Below, one piece after another: positions 22,900 to 34,129 of a stretch of 64,000 nt of DNA. Both the position numbers and the translations under genes were made by a program. Positions within the stretch are counted from its first letter, which is position 1; each line of letters starts with the position of its first letter. Location: assembly GCF_041296265.1 (NCBI RefSeq), contig NC_091695.1:15607001-15671000 (forward strand), in the 5' to 3' direction. The notes beneath the pieces were generated by a model. It had not been told where the DNA came from. It ran no database searches and saw only the letters and a program-made list of their open reading frames with translations. This DNA comes from Equus caballus (Eukaryota; Chordata; Mammalia; Perissodactyla; Equidae).

Positions 22900-23667
22900 A
22901 TAAGGCTGCTCATTGATATTGGGAGAAGACTGGATGAAGATAGTGAGATTGTCAACAAAGAATTGGAAAATATAAAAAGAACCAATCAGAAATGAAAAAT
23001 ACAATACTGGAAATGAAAAAGTCACTAGAGGGACTCAATAGCAGAGTAGATGATACAGAAGAATGGATCAGTGAGCTGGAACAAAGACTAGAGGAAATAA
23101 CCCAAGCTGAACAGATAAAAGAAAAAAGAACAACAACTGTCTAAGGAACTTTGGGATAATATCAAGTGCACTAACATTTGTAATATAAGTGTCCCAGAAA
23201 GAGAAGACAGAGACAAAGGAACAGAAAATCTATGTGAAGAAATAATAGCTGAAAACTTTCCTAACCTAAGGAAAGGAACAGACATCCAAATACAGGAAGT
23301 ACAGAGAGCGCCAAACAAGATATGCACATAGAGGCCCACATCAAGACACATTATAATTAAAATGTCCAAAATTAAAGATAAAGAGAGAATCCTAAAAGCA
23401 GCAAAAGAAAGGCAACAAGTGACATACAAAGGAAAGTCCATAAGGCTATCAGCATACTTCTCAGCCAAGACCCTACAGGCAACAAGAGAATTTCATGACA
23501 TATTTAAAGAGCTAAAAGGAAAAAACCTACAGCCAAGAATACTCTATCCAGCAAGGTTATCATTCAGGTTGGAAGGAGTGATAAAGTGCTTCCCAGACAA
23601 GGAAAAATCAAAGGAGATTATCACCAAGGAACCAGTTCTACAAGAAATGCTGAGGAGTCTTATTTAA
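22900..23667 (+). pseudogene. L1 ORF1, 5'-truncated and broken
   Basis: Coiled-coil coding DNA lies at about 22920-23120. The last 101 codons (23362-23667) are open and read MSKIKDKERILKAAKERQQV, then FSAKTLQATREFHDIFKELK and PRILYPARLSFRLEGVIKCF. This is the conserved RNA-binding C-terminus of L1 ORF1p. The N-terminus is absent because the element is truncated. Confidence 0.85.
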
Positions 23668-24175
23668 GTGGGAAAGCAATGAGCACATATAGAGATTAGA
23701 AAATTATCAGAAAAAAAAGAACAACCAGGCAATAAAATCACTGATAAAGGTAAACATATAGTAAAGTAGGAGATCAACCACCTATGAGGACAATGTGAAG
23801 GTTAAAAGGTAAAAGTACTAAAATTAAATATTGCAATGATAAGAGGATAATGGATAGACACACACAAAACAAGAGATTAGATATGATTTCAAAAACATCA
23901 AATGTGGGAGGAGGGGAGTCGAAAAAGGAGACATTTTAGAAAGAGGTCAAAGTAAAGAGACTATCAACTGAATGTAGATTGCTACATAGGTAGAACATTA
24001 TATAGGAACCTCCTGGTAATCACAAACCAGAAACATATATAAGTAAACAAAAGAGTAAGATGAAAGAAATCAAACATATTACTAAAGAAAGCCATAAAAC
24101 TACAAGGGAAGAGAGCAATAGAAAAAAAAAGGAACAGAAAAGAACTACTAAAACATCCAGGAAAAAAGTAACAAA

Positions 24176-27100
24176 ATGGCAATAAATACTTATTTGTCAA
24201 TAGCTATTTGTCAAATGTCAATAGTTCTTTATCAAATGTCATTGGACTAAATGCTCCAATCAAAAGGCATAGGGTGGCCAATTGGATTAAAAAAGATGAC
24301 CCATATATAGGCTGCATAAAAGAGACACACTTTAGAACTAAAGACATTCACAAACTGAAAGTGAAAGGTTGGAAAAAGATACTCCATGCAAATGGCAAGC
24401 CAAGGAAAGCAGGGGTAGCAATACTTACATCAGAAAAAATACACTTTAAAACAAAAACTATAACAAGAGACAAAGACAGGCACTACATAATGGTAAAGGG
24501 AACAATCCAACAAGAAGGTAAACACTTGTAAATATCTATGCACCCAACATAAGAGCACCGAAATATATAAAGCAATTATTAAGAGACATAAAAGGAGAAA
24601 TAGACAGTAGTACAATAATACTAGTGGACTTTAACACTCCACTTACAACAATGGGTAGGTCATCCAAACAAGATCAATAAGGAAACACTGGCCTTAAATG
24701 ACACATTTGAGCTGATTGACTTAGTAGATATATATAGAAGATTCTATGCAAAAAACGAAGAATACACATTCTTTTCAAGTGCACTAGGAACATTCTCCAG
24801 AATTGATCACATATTAGGCAACAAAAAAGTCTCAATAAATTTAAAAAGATTGAAATAATACCACACATCTTTTCTGACCACAAAGGTATGAAACTAGAAA
24901 TCAACAACAGGAAGAAGATCAGAAAACCCACACAAAAATGGAGATTAAACAAAATGCTACTGAACAATGATTGGATCAATGAAGAAATTAAAGGAGAAAT
25001 CAAAAAATACCTGGAGACAAATGAAAATAACAATATGCCATGCCAAAATCTATGGCATACAGCCAACTCGGTTATAAGAGGGAAGTTTATAGCAATTCAG
25101 CCCCACCTCAACAATGAAGAAAAACCCCAAATAAACAATCTGACAGCACATCTATAGGAATTGGCAAAAGAAGAACAAATAAAGCCCAAAATCAGCAGAA
25201 GGAAGGAAATAATAAAAATCAGAACAGTAATAAATGAAATAGAGACTAAAAAAAAAATAGAAAAAATTACTGAAACCAAGAGCTGATGCTATGAAAAGAT
25301 AAACAAAATTGATAAACCTTTAGCTAGACTTACCTAGAAAAAAAGAGCAAAGGTTCAAATAAATACAATCAGAAATGAAAGAATAGAAATTACAATGGAC
25401 AACTCAGAAATACAAAAAACTATTAAAAAATTATATGAAAAGCTATACGACAAAAAATTGGATAATGTAAATGAAATGGATAGAATCATAGAAGCATACA
25501 GTCTTCCAAAACTGGAGCAAGAAGAAGTAGAGAATTTGAATAGACCAATTACCAGCAAGGAGATCAAAACAGGAATCAAAAATCACCCCCAAAATTAAAG
25601 TCCAGGGCCAGATGGCTGCCCTGGTGGATTCCACCAAACATTCAAAGAAGACTTAATATCTATCCTTCCCAAAGTTTCAAAAAATTGAAGAGGAAGGGAT
25701 GCTTCCTGAGACAGTTGAAGAAGCCAACATTATCCTGATACCAAAATCAGACAAGGACAATCTAAAAGAAGAAAATTACAAGCCAATATCACAGATGAAA
25801 ATCAATGCAAAAATCCTCAACAAAATACTAGCAAATCGAATACAATACATTAAAAAGATCATACATCATGAAAAGGTGGGTTTTATTCCAGGGATGAAGG
25901 GATGGTACAACATCCACAAATCTATCAACAAGGTGATACACCACATTAACAAAATGAAGAACAAAAATCACATGATCCTATCAATAGATGCAGAGAAAGC
26001 ATTTGACAAGATACAGCATCCATTTATGATAAAAACTCTAAATAAATTGGTTCTAGAAGGAAAATACCTCAACATCATAAAGGCCATATATGACAAACCC
26101 ACAGCTAATATCATTCTCAATGGAAAATAACTGAAAGCTATCCCTCTAAGTACAGGAACCAGACAAGGATGCCCACTGTCACCACTCTTATTTAATATAG
26201 TATTGAAAGTCTTAGCCAGAGCAATCAGGCAAGAAAAAGAAATAAAAGGGAACCAAATTGGAGAGAAGAAGCGAAACTTTCAGTATTTGTGCATGACACG
26301 ATTTTATATCTAGAAGACCCTAAATAATCCACTAAAAAACTTTTAGAAATAATAAATGAATACAGTCAAGTTGTAGGATACAAAATCAACATGCAAAAAT
26401 CAGTTTCACTTGATACACTAACAATGAAGTAGCAGAAAGAGACATTAAGTAGACAATCTAATTTTCATTTGCATTCAAAAAGAATAAAATGCCTAGGAAT
26501 AAACTTAACCAAAGAGGTGAAAGATGTGCACACTGAAAACTATAACACACTGTTGAAAGAAATCGAAGACACAAATGAATGGAAAGATATTCCATGTTCT
26601 TGGATTGGAAGAATTTACATAGTTAAAATGTCCATAGTTCCTAAAGCAAAATATAGATTCAGTGCAATCCCTATCAAAGTTCCAACAACATTTTTCAGAA
26701 AAATAGAGCAAAGAATCCTAAAATTTATATGGAACAACAAAAGACCCCAAATAACCTAAGGAATCCTGAGGAAAAAGAACAAAGTGGAGGTATCACACTC
26801 CCTGATTTCAAAATATACTACAAAGCTATAGTAACCAAAACAGCATTCTACTGGCACAAAAAAAGACAGATCAATGGAACAGAACTGAGAGCCTGTAAAT
26901 AAACCCACGCATTTATGGACAGCTAATATTCAACAACAGAGCCAAGAGCATACAATGGAGAAAGGAGAGTCTCTTCAATAAATGGTGTTGGGAAAACTGG
27001 ACAACTACAAGCAAAAGAATGAAAGGAGACAATTCTCTTACACCATGCACAAAAATCAACTCAAAATGGATTAAAGACTTGAATGTAAGACCCAAAACCA

Positions 27101-28025
27101 TGAAACTTCTAGAGGAAAGCATAGGCAGTATGCTCTTGGACATAGGTATTAGAAGCATATTTTCAACTACCATGTCTGACAGGGCAAGGGAAACAAAATA
27201 AAAAATGAAAAATGGGACTACATCAAACTAAAAAGCTTCTGCACCACAAAGGAAAACATCAACAAAACGAAAAGACAACCTAACAAGTAGGAGAATATAT
27301 TTGCAAACCATATATCAGATAAGGGGTTAATATCCAAAATATACAAAGAATTCATACATCTCCACAACCAAGAAACCAACAACCCAATTAAAAAATGGGA
27401 AAAAGATCTGAATGGAGATTTCTCCAAAGATTTATGAATGGCTAATGAGCACATCAAAAGATGTTCAACATCATTAGCTATCCGTCAAATGCAAATCAAT
27501 ACTACAATGACATACCACCTCACTACAGTAACGATGGTTATAATTAACAAGGCAGGAAACAAGTGTCTGAGAGGATGTGGAGAGAAGGGAACCCTTGTAC
27601 ACTGCTGGTGGGAGTGTAAACTGGTGCACCCACTATGAAAAACAGTATGGAGTTTCCTCAGAAAACTAAGAATAGATTTACTATGTCATCCAGCTATTCC
27701 ACTGCTGGGGATTTATCCAAAGAATTTGAAAACACAAATGCCTGAGGATATGCATGCACCCCTTTATTCATCACAGCCTTATTCGTAATAGCCAAGACAT
27801 GGAAGTAATTTAGGTGTTCATCAAGGGATGAATGGATAAAGAAGATGTGGTATACGTACACAGCGGAATACTACTCAGCCATAAGAAAGGATGAAGTCCA
27901 GCCATTCGTGACAACTACATGGACCTGGAGTTTATGGGATTAGTTCATTATCCATTAGTTCATTATGCTAAGTGAAGTAAGTCAGACAGAGAAAGTCAAA
28001 TACCATTGATCTCACTCGTAAGTAG
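24176..28025 (+). pseudogene. L1 ORF2 (endonuclease-reverse transcriptase), broken
   Basis: Opens with ATGGCAATAAATACT. Endonuclease pieces include HRVANWIKKDDPYIGCIKET and KAGVAILTSEKIHFKTK. The RT part includes [40 protein letters not shown] and [20 protein letters not shown]. The catalytic FADD box reads FVHD at 26286-26297, so the first aspartate is lost. Further on are [20 protein letters not shown] and, at about 27440-27640, [20 protein letters not shown]. Multiple stops and shifts break the frame. Confidence 0.9.
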
Positions 28026-28386
28026 AATATAAAAACAAAGACAAACAAACCCATAACAACAGAGATTGGATTGCTGGTTACCAGAGGGGAAGGGGTTAGG
28101 GGTGAGGCCTAAAGGGGTGATTAGGTTCATGTGTGTTATGATGGATTATAATTAGTTTTTGAGTGGTGAACATGATGTAATCTACACAGAATTTGAAATA
28201 TATTACAAAGTACACCTGAAAGGTATATAATGTTATAATCCAATGTAACTGCAATCAAAATTTAAACAATAAAGTATTTGAAACAACATTATGTCATAAC
28301 TTAAAATATTTGAAAAGTACAAGTTCATGTTTGTGTGTCTATATGTATGTAAATACATGTTTATTAATAGTCTACATCTTTTTACT

Positions 28387-29250
28387 TCAGAAACAAACCT
28401 TATATTTTACTTTTGCCAGGGACTCTTTCACATCCTTGTTCTGTAGGTTAAAAATCAGTGTATTTAATACGAGAATCACAAGGGTGTAAAACAATGAGGT
28501 CATTTTGTATTGATCTAAGGAGAAGAAAGAGCATAGTTCTCTGGAAAATTACCACAGCATTTAAGTGGGAGGGCAGGTGAAGAAAGCTTTGTACCTCTCA
28601 TCAACAGAGTGTGTCTACAAGACTAATAGATAATACATCAGTAAGTGCTAAGAACTCCTGAAATGGTACTCAGTTGAACGAAGCCAAGAAAATTAACTCA
28701 TTGACCTGTGTTTCTGAGCAAGAGAGCAATAAGGGAGGAGGGATATAGTAGAAGAAATGGTTAATCTCATTTACCCACAGAAACATGCGTGGAATGTTAA
28801 TGTTTTGTTTATCAAAGCATCTGCCATTCTCACCAGATAAATCCCAGCTGTGAACAGGCAGTGCACTCTGCTGGTCACGTTGACTGCATAGAGTAAGCGG
28901 TTTCTAATGACCCTGTACATATCAAATGCCGTTATTGCCGGGAGTAGACACTCAGAATCTGCAAAGATACAGAAGATGGAGACTTGCAGAGCACAACCAA
29001 TGATGGGAATTGATTTTCTTGGCAAATAGGTCCACCAGCATCTTGGGGCCCAAATGCTGTGGAATAGTACATGTCACACAAACAGAGGTGGCTGAGGAAA
29101 AAGCACACGAATGTATACAGCTGATGACTCATTCTAGTTAAAATGATCACTCCAAATTTACTAGGAGATTTGAGATAAACAACCAGAAATGTGCTCAACG
29201 GGGTTACTTTCAACCCATGGTTATTGGTAATTCCCTAGAGAGAGAAGTCA
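28387..29250 (-). pseudogene. OR5W2-like: OR5W2-like olfactory receptor pseudogene
   Basis: Minus-strand pieces follow human OR5W2 closely. They are HGLKVTPLSTFLVVYL (TM1), FFLSHLCLCDMYYSTAFGP (TM2), and SIPIIGCALQVSIFCIFADS with ECLLPAITAFDMYRVI (TM3). [20 protein letters not shown] with [15 protein letters not shown] (TM4 to loop 2) follows, and near 28410-28500 TM7 ends in [16 protein letters not shown]. The DRY motif is changed to DMY. At least three frameshifts and several lost segments are apparent: no intact start was found, TM1-TM2 change frame, and TM5-TM6 (about 28520-28720) is badly decayed. It has opposite orientation to the OR pseudogenes on both sides. Confident as an OR, good for OR5W. 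Confidence 0.85.
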
Positions 29251-31680
29251 GCCAAGGAAGGAGCAATTTCTCTTGGAATTTCTTCTTTTTTTTGTTTTAA
29301 AATGATACAAAAATGATACATAAAATGATAGATCAGGAGTTGACTCTTTTGGATACCAAAAAAAAGTCTGCAATACAGAACATGATTTGTGCCTGTAAGT
29401 TGTCTTTCTTACCATCAGAAAATAGAACGTCACTTTTAAAGAGATATGTTTGTCTTATGAAAAAAGCAAAAGTGTCTGGGATAGAGTGTTGATAAACTTT
29501 GATTGTAAGTATGGATGTCATTCCTGAAACATGTGATTAACCTTGGCATCTGTCACACAATGTCACATAGTAGATTTGAATAAACTGAAAGCTCATTCTG
29601 AGCTTATATATCCGAAATAATATAAAAGAAAAAGCAAAATTAGGTAGAAAAGGCCAGAAGATACTGGGCAATATATGTTTGACAAAAAGGATCACATTTA
29701 TTGCATTACTCAAGAAATATAATTGATTTTATCACCTACAATGATATTCCATATAAGTTAACACATGAAAAATTCTATGATATTCTCTCTGCGGTATGGC
29801 ATCTTTGGTGTTGACTGAGACATGAAAGACATTTTATTGAACAATTCCGTCACTCATCCCCAGCTGTTTGCTACAGCATTTATAAGCTATTTGTATGTCT
29901 GATCTCTGCCAACAGACAAATCCTTTGACAAGTCAAAAAGAAGTGGTCAAAAGAAGCAGAAACAACAGCTTATAATGCATAAATTTGCAACTCTTTGGAT
30001 TTTAAGTTGACTTTTCAATTAAAATAATAAGGGAAGAGGAAAAATAAATGTTCCTGATAAGTAGAGTTCCATCTGTTCTTTATGTATGCATTATGTTAGT
30101 GTGTGTGTATGTTGATATATCAAAATCTGAGTGTGGATGGTGATCTGATTTTGCCTTTTTTTAGACTTAAACATTATGGCTTGGAGTTCATATGGACCTG
30201 GATTTACATATGTTAGTATTCATAATGTGTTATCTCTATTATTATTTGAAAAAGACAGGAACAAATCTTAAGCTTACATACACAATACCACTTGCACAGT
30301 GATACAAAGTAATGATTTACTTCTAAGTCTTAACTAAAACATTAATAAGAGAAATCTTTATCCTTCTTCAAATGATAAATGAGGTCAGTAAATTTCATGC
30401 AGGTCTAACAAAGAAATAGTTTTGTTAGGCTGTCCTATTACAGAGAATACTAGACAGAGTAAGCAGGTATAAAATGACTCATTTACAAATTCCTTAATAC
30501 TTAATTCCTCATTTTTCCAAAAATAAGGCTTTTCCCCATATTCTTCAAATTTATCCATTTGGAAACTAACCTAAAATAAGTAACACTTTCTGTTCTTATC
30601 TCTGATAAATGAACAATGGGCAGATTGCATTTTATTTCTACCTAATGATGGTTGAGACTTAAATTTCTAAACCCTCTGCCTTCACTCTTCTGTGTTATGT
30701 GAATGTGATCAGTTAGATTTCTGGTTCTGTATTTTCTCCTGTAAATGGTGCAACAACTTTAGCAAAGGTTGATTTTTCATTTCTGCATTTTTGTCACCAC
30801 TTTGGTCAATATCAGAAATTGATCAGGATTTATTATAATTCTGTGAAAGATGACATGAGTGGAAGCCATATTATGTGACTTGGCCTGGTAGTATCTTTCT
30901 AAATAAACGTTCTTTGAAATTTTTTGGCAAATCCCAGTGAAATTAATTAAGCAAGAATTAGTCTTGGACATATGCCAATTCCAGGACTCAATGATAAGTG
31001 TCGTCAGAAGAGATAAAATGTCCAATGGTCTTTACCACTCTCAGGAAGAAGATGCTATCCTGTTAAAAACTGATATAAAATTTTCAGGAGTTCTTTTGTT
31101 AGTCTTAAAGCATGATATAAAAAAAGCACAAGAATATCTCTCAAAATCTCAAGTCGAATAGCCAGACCATGCCAATACAATAGAATGAGAAGGACTAAAC
31201 AATTGAATGATATTTCTATATTCTGAAGTTAGTAAGAAAGCAATTACTCCAGAAAAATTTTCCTGGGAAATGGTTAGGTGCTATCTTCTTATGGAAACAT
31301 AGGATTTGCTGGCCATTTGATAAATTATCCTAACATGATAAAGTTTTGTTTTTCTGTGTGCAGTCAGAAATCTTATTAAATCATCTGCTTTGCAAATAGA
31401 AACAATCTTCTAAATAATCAGAAGAATCCATGGAGACAGTCAAACGAAACAAGATATATCCTCAAGTCATAATGCAGCTTTTTTTCCTCTGTTGTCATAC
31501 TGGAGGAATGAAGAATTTCAGTCCTCTCACTGAGTTAAAAAGTCCTCCTTCATATTGTGTACAAGTCACCAGAAGGTAAGACTAACTGTAAATAGTGGGG
31601 ACCAGGCTTTACAATTGTGTGAACTTCTTCATTGTGTAAGAAATTAAATCTCTTTGAAATAAATCAAACATATTCCAATT
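29251..31680. other. Intergenic, no gene recognised
   Basis: About 2.4 kb of AT-rich DNA. The region holds short open frames (for example 30937-31161) that match nothing I know and lack supporting context. No named repeat was recognised. Confidence 0.4.
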
Positions 31681-31830
31681 CTAGTTTGATAACTTAAATA
31701 TGTGTGACCTTGGGAAAATTAATAAGATGTTCTGAATCTTCATTTATTCAACTATGAAATGGGGATTACAGTTCTTGTTGCTATAAATATAAGATATGAT
31801 ATATTAAATTGTGAGTGTAAGACTGGAATC
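31680..31830 (+). repeat. MIR SINE fossil
   Basis: 'TGTGTGACCTTGGGAAAATT', 'CTGAATCTTCATTTATTCAA' and 'ACTATGAAATGGGGATTACA' match the MIR core (GTGTGACCTTGGGCAAGTTA ... TGTAAAATGGGGATAATA). Confidence 0.8.
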
Positions 31831-31849
31831 CACAGTAGGAGTTATGATC

Positions 31850-32260
31850 AGTGGATGATATAATCACAATAAGATTCAGAAAGGATCATTAGGGCAGCTT
31901 CAGGAGAAGTTGTTGGAGACCAGAATGGAAGTGGAGAGACTTGGCAGAAGGCTACTACAGGGGGCCAGGAATAAAATAGAGGCTGGGAATTGATCAAATA
32001 TGTGATATATTAGAAAGTAGAATCACAAGAACTTGTTAAAGCTATCAAAGAAGTAATACGAGAGCAAAGGAGTGAAGCATACTATGAGATTTATCGTCTA
32101 AGCAATTACACAGAAGGTGGCACCATTTAATGAAATGAGGAATGCCCCTGTTTATTGAAGAAAATTAAAAATTTAGTTTTATAATAATACTAAATTCACA
32201 CCCAATTGGAGGTGTCCAAAATTGAAGAGTTCCATATACAGGTTTGAAAATTAGCCGGGA
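31850..32260 (+). repeat. Ancient interspersed repeat, family not named
   Basis: 'AAAGGATCATTAGGGCAGCT', 'GGCAGAAGGCTACTACAGGG' and 'GAGGTGTCCAAAATTGAAGA' resemble a well-known old mammalian repeat whose copies read like 'GATCACTCTGGCTGC ... AGGAGGCTATTGCAG'. The region at 43.8-44.8 kb appears to belong to the same family. I cannot name it safely. Confidence 0.4.
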
Positions 32261-32479
32261 GATACAGGCTGGAGGCACATAATTGGAATGCTTCAGCATT
32301 GATTTTTCAGGAAAAGGAGGAATATCCATCTAAAGGCTCTAAGAAAGAGGTCTCAAAGAGCTCTGAGACAACCCAGATCAGTAATTTCCCATTAATAATA
32401 TGATCTACTCACTTTAAATATGTAAATTACCTTCAATGAGTCTCAAGTGTTACAATTTTGTGACTCTATAAAAATTGGA

Positions 32480-32795
32480 TCTTTTCCAGGAATTCCCTTC
32501 CATCTTCTCTTGTTCTTTCACTTTTCCTTTAAAACTCATCTAAAGCATTCCTCTCAGAAGCCTTCTCTCATTCCAGTTTGATTGATATCTTCCTACACTG
32601 TGACCCTAAGCCATGTGTGAAAATTTTTATAATGACATTTGTTGCATTTCCCTGGTTGACTGATCCCTCATTATGCATCATATCACTGAGGGTAGGGAAC
32701 TATGTAATTCAAATTGCTGACTACAATGTCTATGACATAGGTGACACAAATAGACATGCCATGCACATTGTTTTATTGGAATGAATAAATAAAAG
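32480..32795 (+). repeat. L2 LINE 3' fragment
   Basis: Follows the L2 3' end: 'TAAAACTCATCTAAAGCATT', 'CTCAGAAGCCTTCTCTCATT', 'GAGGGTAGGGAACTATGTAA', and tail 'TTTTATTGGAATGAATAAAT'. It ends about 45 bases before the putative splice acceptor of the OR4C-like exon. Confidence 0.75.
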
Positions 32796-32820
32796 TTTAA
32801 CCTTATAATGCATTTAAAAG

Positions 32821-32840
32821 TTTTCCCCCTTGTTTTGTAG
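32821..32840 (+). promoter_or_regulatory. Strong candidate splice acceptor for OR4C-like coding exon
   Basis: TTTTCCCCCTTGTTTTGTAG is a long pyrimidine tract ending in TAG, 30 bases before the start codon at 32870. This is where OR coding exons are usually joined to 5' non-coding exons. Confidence 0.55.
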
Positions 32841-32869
32841 GTGCAGTGTTTCTAATCTACAAGGACTAA

Positions 32870-33797
32870 ATGGAACCAAGGAACAATGTGACTTACTTTG
32901 TCCTCTTGGGCCTCACACAGAATCCAAAGGAGCAGAAAGTCCTTTTTGTTATGCTTTTGCTCTTTTATATTTTGACCATGGTGGGCAACATGCTCATTGT
33001 TGTGACGGTGACTGTCAGTGAGACCCTGGATTCCCTGATGTACTTTTTTCTTGCTGGTCTCTCATTTATGGATGTCCTTTATTCCTCTTCCATTACCCCC
33101 AAATTGATTTTTGACTTTGTTCTTTGGGACAAATACTGTATCGTTCTATTGTTGTATGATTCAGCTCTTTGCATCACATTTGTTTGGTGGATCAGAAGTC
33201 TTTGTTCTGTTGGTGATGGCCTATGACCACTATGTGGCCATCTGCAAGCCCTTGCCTTATTTGATTATCATGAGGCAATGGGTGTGTGTTGTACTGCTAG
33301 TAGTGTGTTGGGTTGGAGGTTTTCTGCACTCAGTAATTCAACTTAGCACTATTTATGGGCTCCCATTCTGTGGCCTCAATGTGATTGATCGTTTTTCCTG
33401 TGACATGTACCCCTTATTGAAACTTGTCTGTGCTGACACCTCTGTCATCAGCCTCTTAGTGGTGGCCAATGGAGGACTGATCTGTACTATTGTGTTTCTG
33501 TTGTTACTCATCTCTTATGGTGTCATCTTGTACTCTCTAAAGAACCTTAGTCAGGAAGGGAGGCGGAAAGCCCTCCAGACCTGTGGTTCTCACATCACTG
33601 TGGTTGTCTTCTTTGTTCCTTGTATTTTCATTTATGTAAGACCTGCAAAGACTTTCCCCATTGACAAATGATTGAGTGTGTTTTACACAGTTGTAACCCC
33701 TATGCTGAACCCGTTAATCTATACTCTGAGAAATTCAGAAATGACTAATGCTATGAAGAAGCTCTGGAGAAAAAATGTCACATCAACTAGTAAGTAA
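32870..33797 (+). pseudogene. OR4C-like: OR4C-like olfactory receptor pseudogene (two clear lesions)
   Basis: The first frame (from 32870) reads [20 protein letters not shown], a typical OR4C N-terminus with an N-V-T glycosylation site, then [20 protein letters not shown] (TM1) and [20 protein letters not shown] (TM2). Near 33110 one base shifts the frame. The second frame continues [40 protein letters not shown] (DRY changed to DHY), [40 protein letters not shown] (TM5) and [20 protein letters not shown] (TM6). A TGA after FPIDK at 33669-33671 stops it before TM7, whose text ([20 protein letters not shown]) runs on to a TAA at 33795-33797. In TM6, VVVFFVPC seems one residue short of the family. 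Total length is otherwise normal (about 309 codons). Confidence 0.92.
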
Positions 33798-33949
33798 GTG
33801 CATAATCCATAATGAAGAAAGTAATTTAGCACTACAGCCACATCCTTTGAGTGTAAAATTCTTCATAAATCTGATGGAGACTTTTCTTTTCTCCAAAGGA
33901 TTTATGATAATTATAATTAAAGGGTGAACTCTGTGTTTGTACTATTAAT

Positions 33950-34070
33950 AATAATTTCTCTCCCAGAATGTAACTTCTATAATATCTTGTTTATTACAGC
34001 ACCTACAAAGGTGAAATGAATGTACAGAACGGAGTCAACAAATGCTATGTAATGAATTAGTCAATGAAAT
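33950..34070 (+). repeat. L2 LINE 3' end fragment
   Basis: 'CCCAGAATGTAACTTCTATA' followed by 'AACAAATGCTATGTAATGAA' resembles the L2 terminal part (GAATGTAAGCTCC ... AATAAATG ... AATGAATGA). Confidence 0.55.
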
Positions 34071-34129
34071 GTTTATATATTTACTGTAATTTTTACTTTC
34101 TGCACATATTTTTATTACTTATTTTTTCA

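Larger units (their letters stand above)
22895..28275 (+). mobile_element. 5'-truncated L1 LINE, plus strand
   Basis: About 5.4 kb. Its left edge starts abruptly inside ORF1: CTCATAAGGCTGCTCATTGA here corresponds to CTCATAAGGATGCTCACTGA in the full-length L1. It therefore lacks the 5' UTR and the first part of ORF1, as is usual for L1. ORF2 (24176 to about 28025) and a 3' UTR with AATAAA at 28268-28273 follow. It is closely related to the L1 at 12.8-19.9 kb but in opposite orientation. No clear target duplication was found. Stops and frame changes are frequent. Confidence 0.92.

Noticed and set aside
30777-31161. Overlapping open frames on both strands in the intergenic stretch
   Set aside because: Short and without recognisable motif or gene context.
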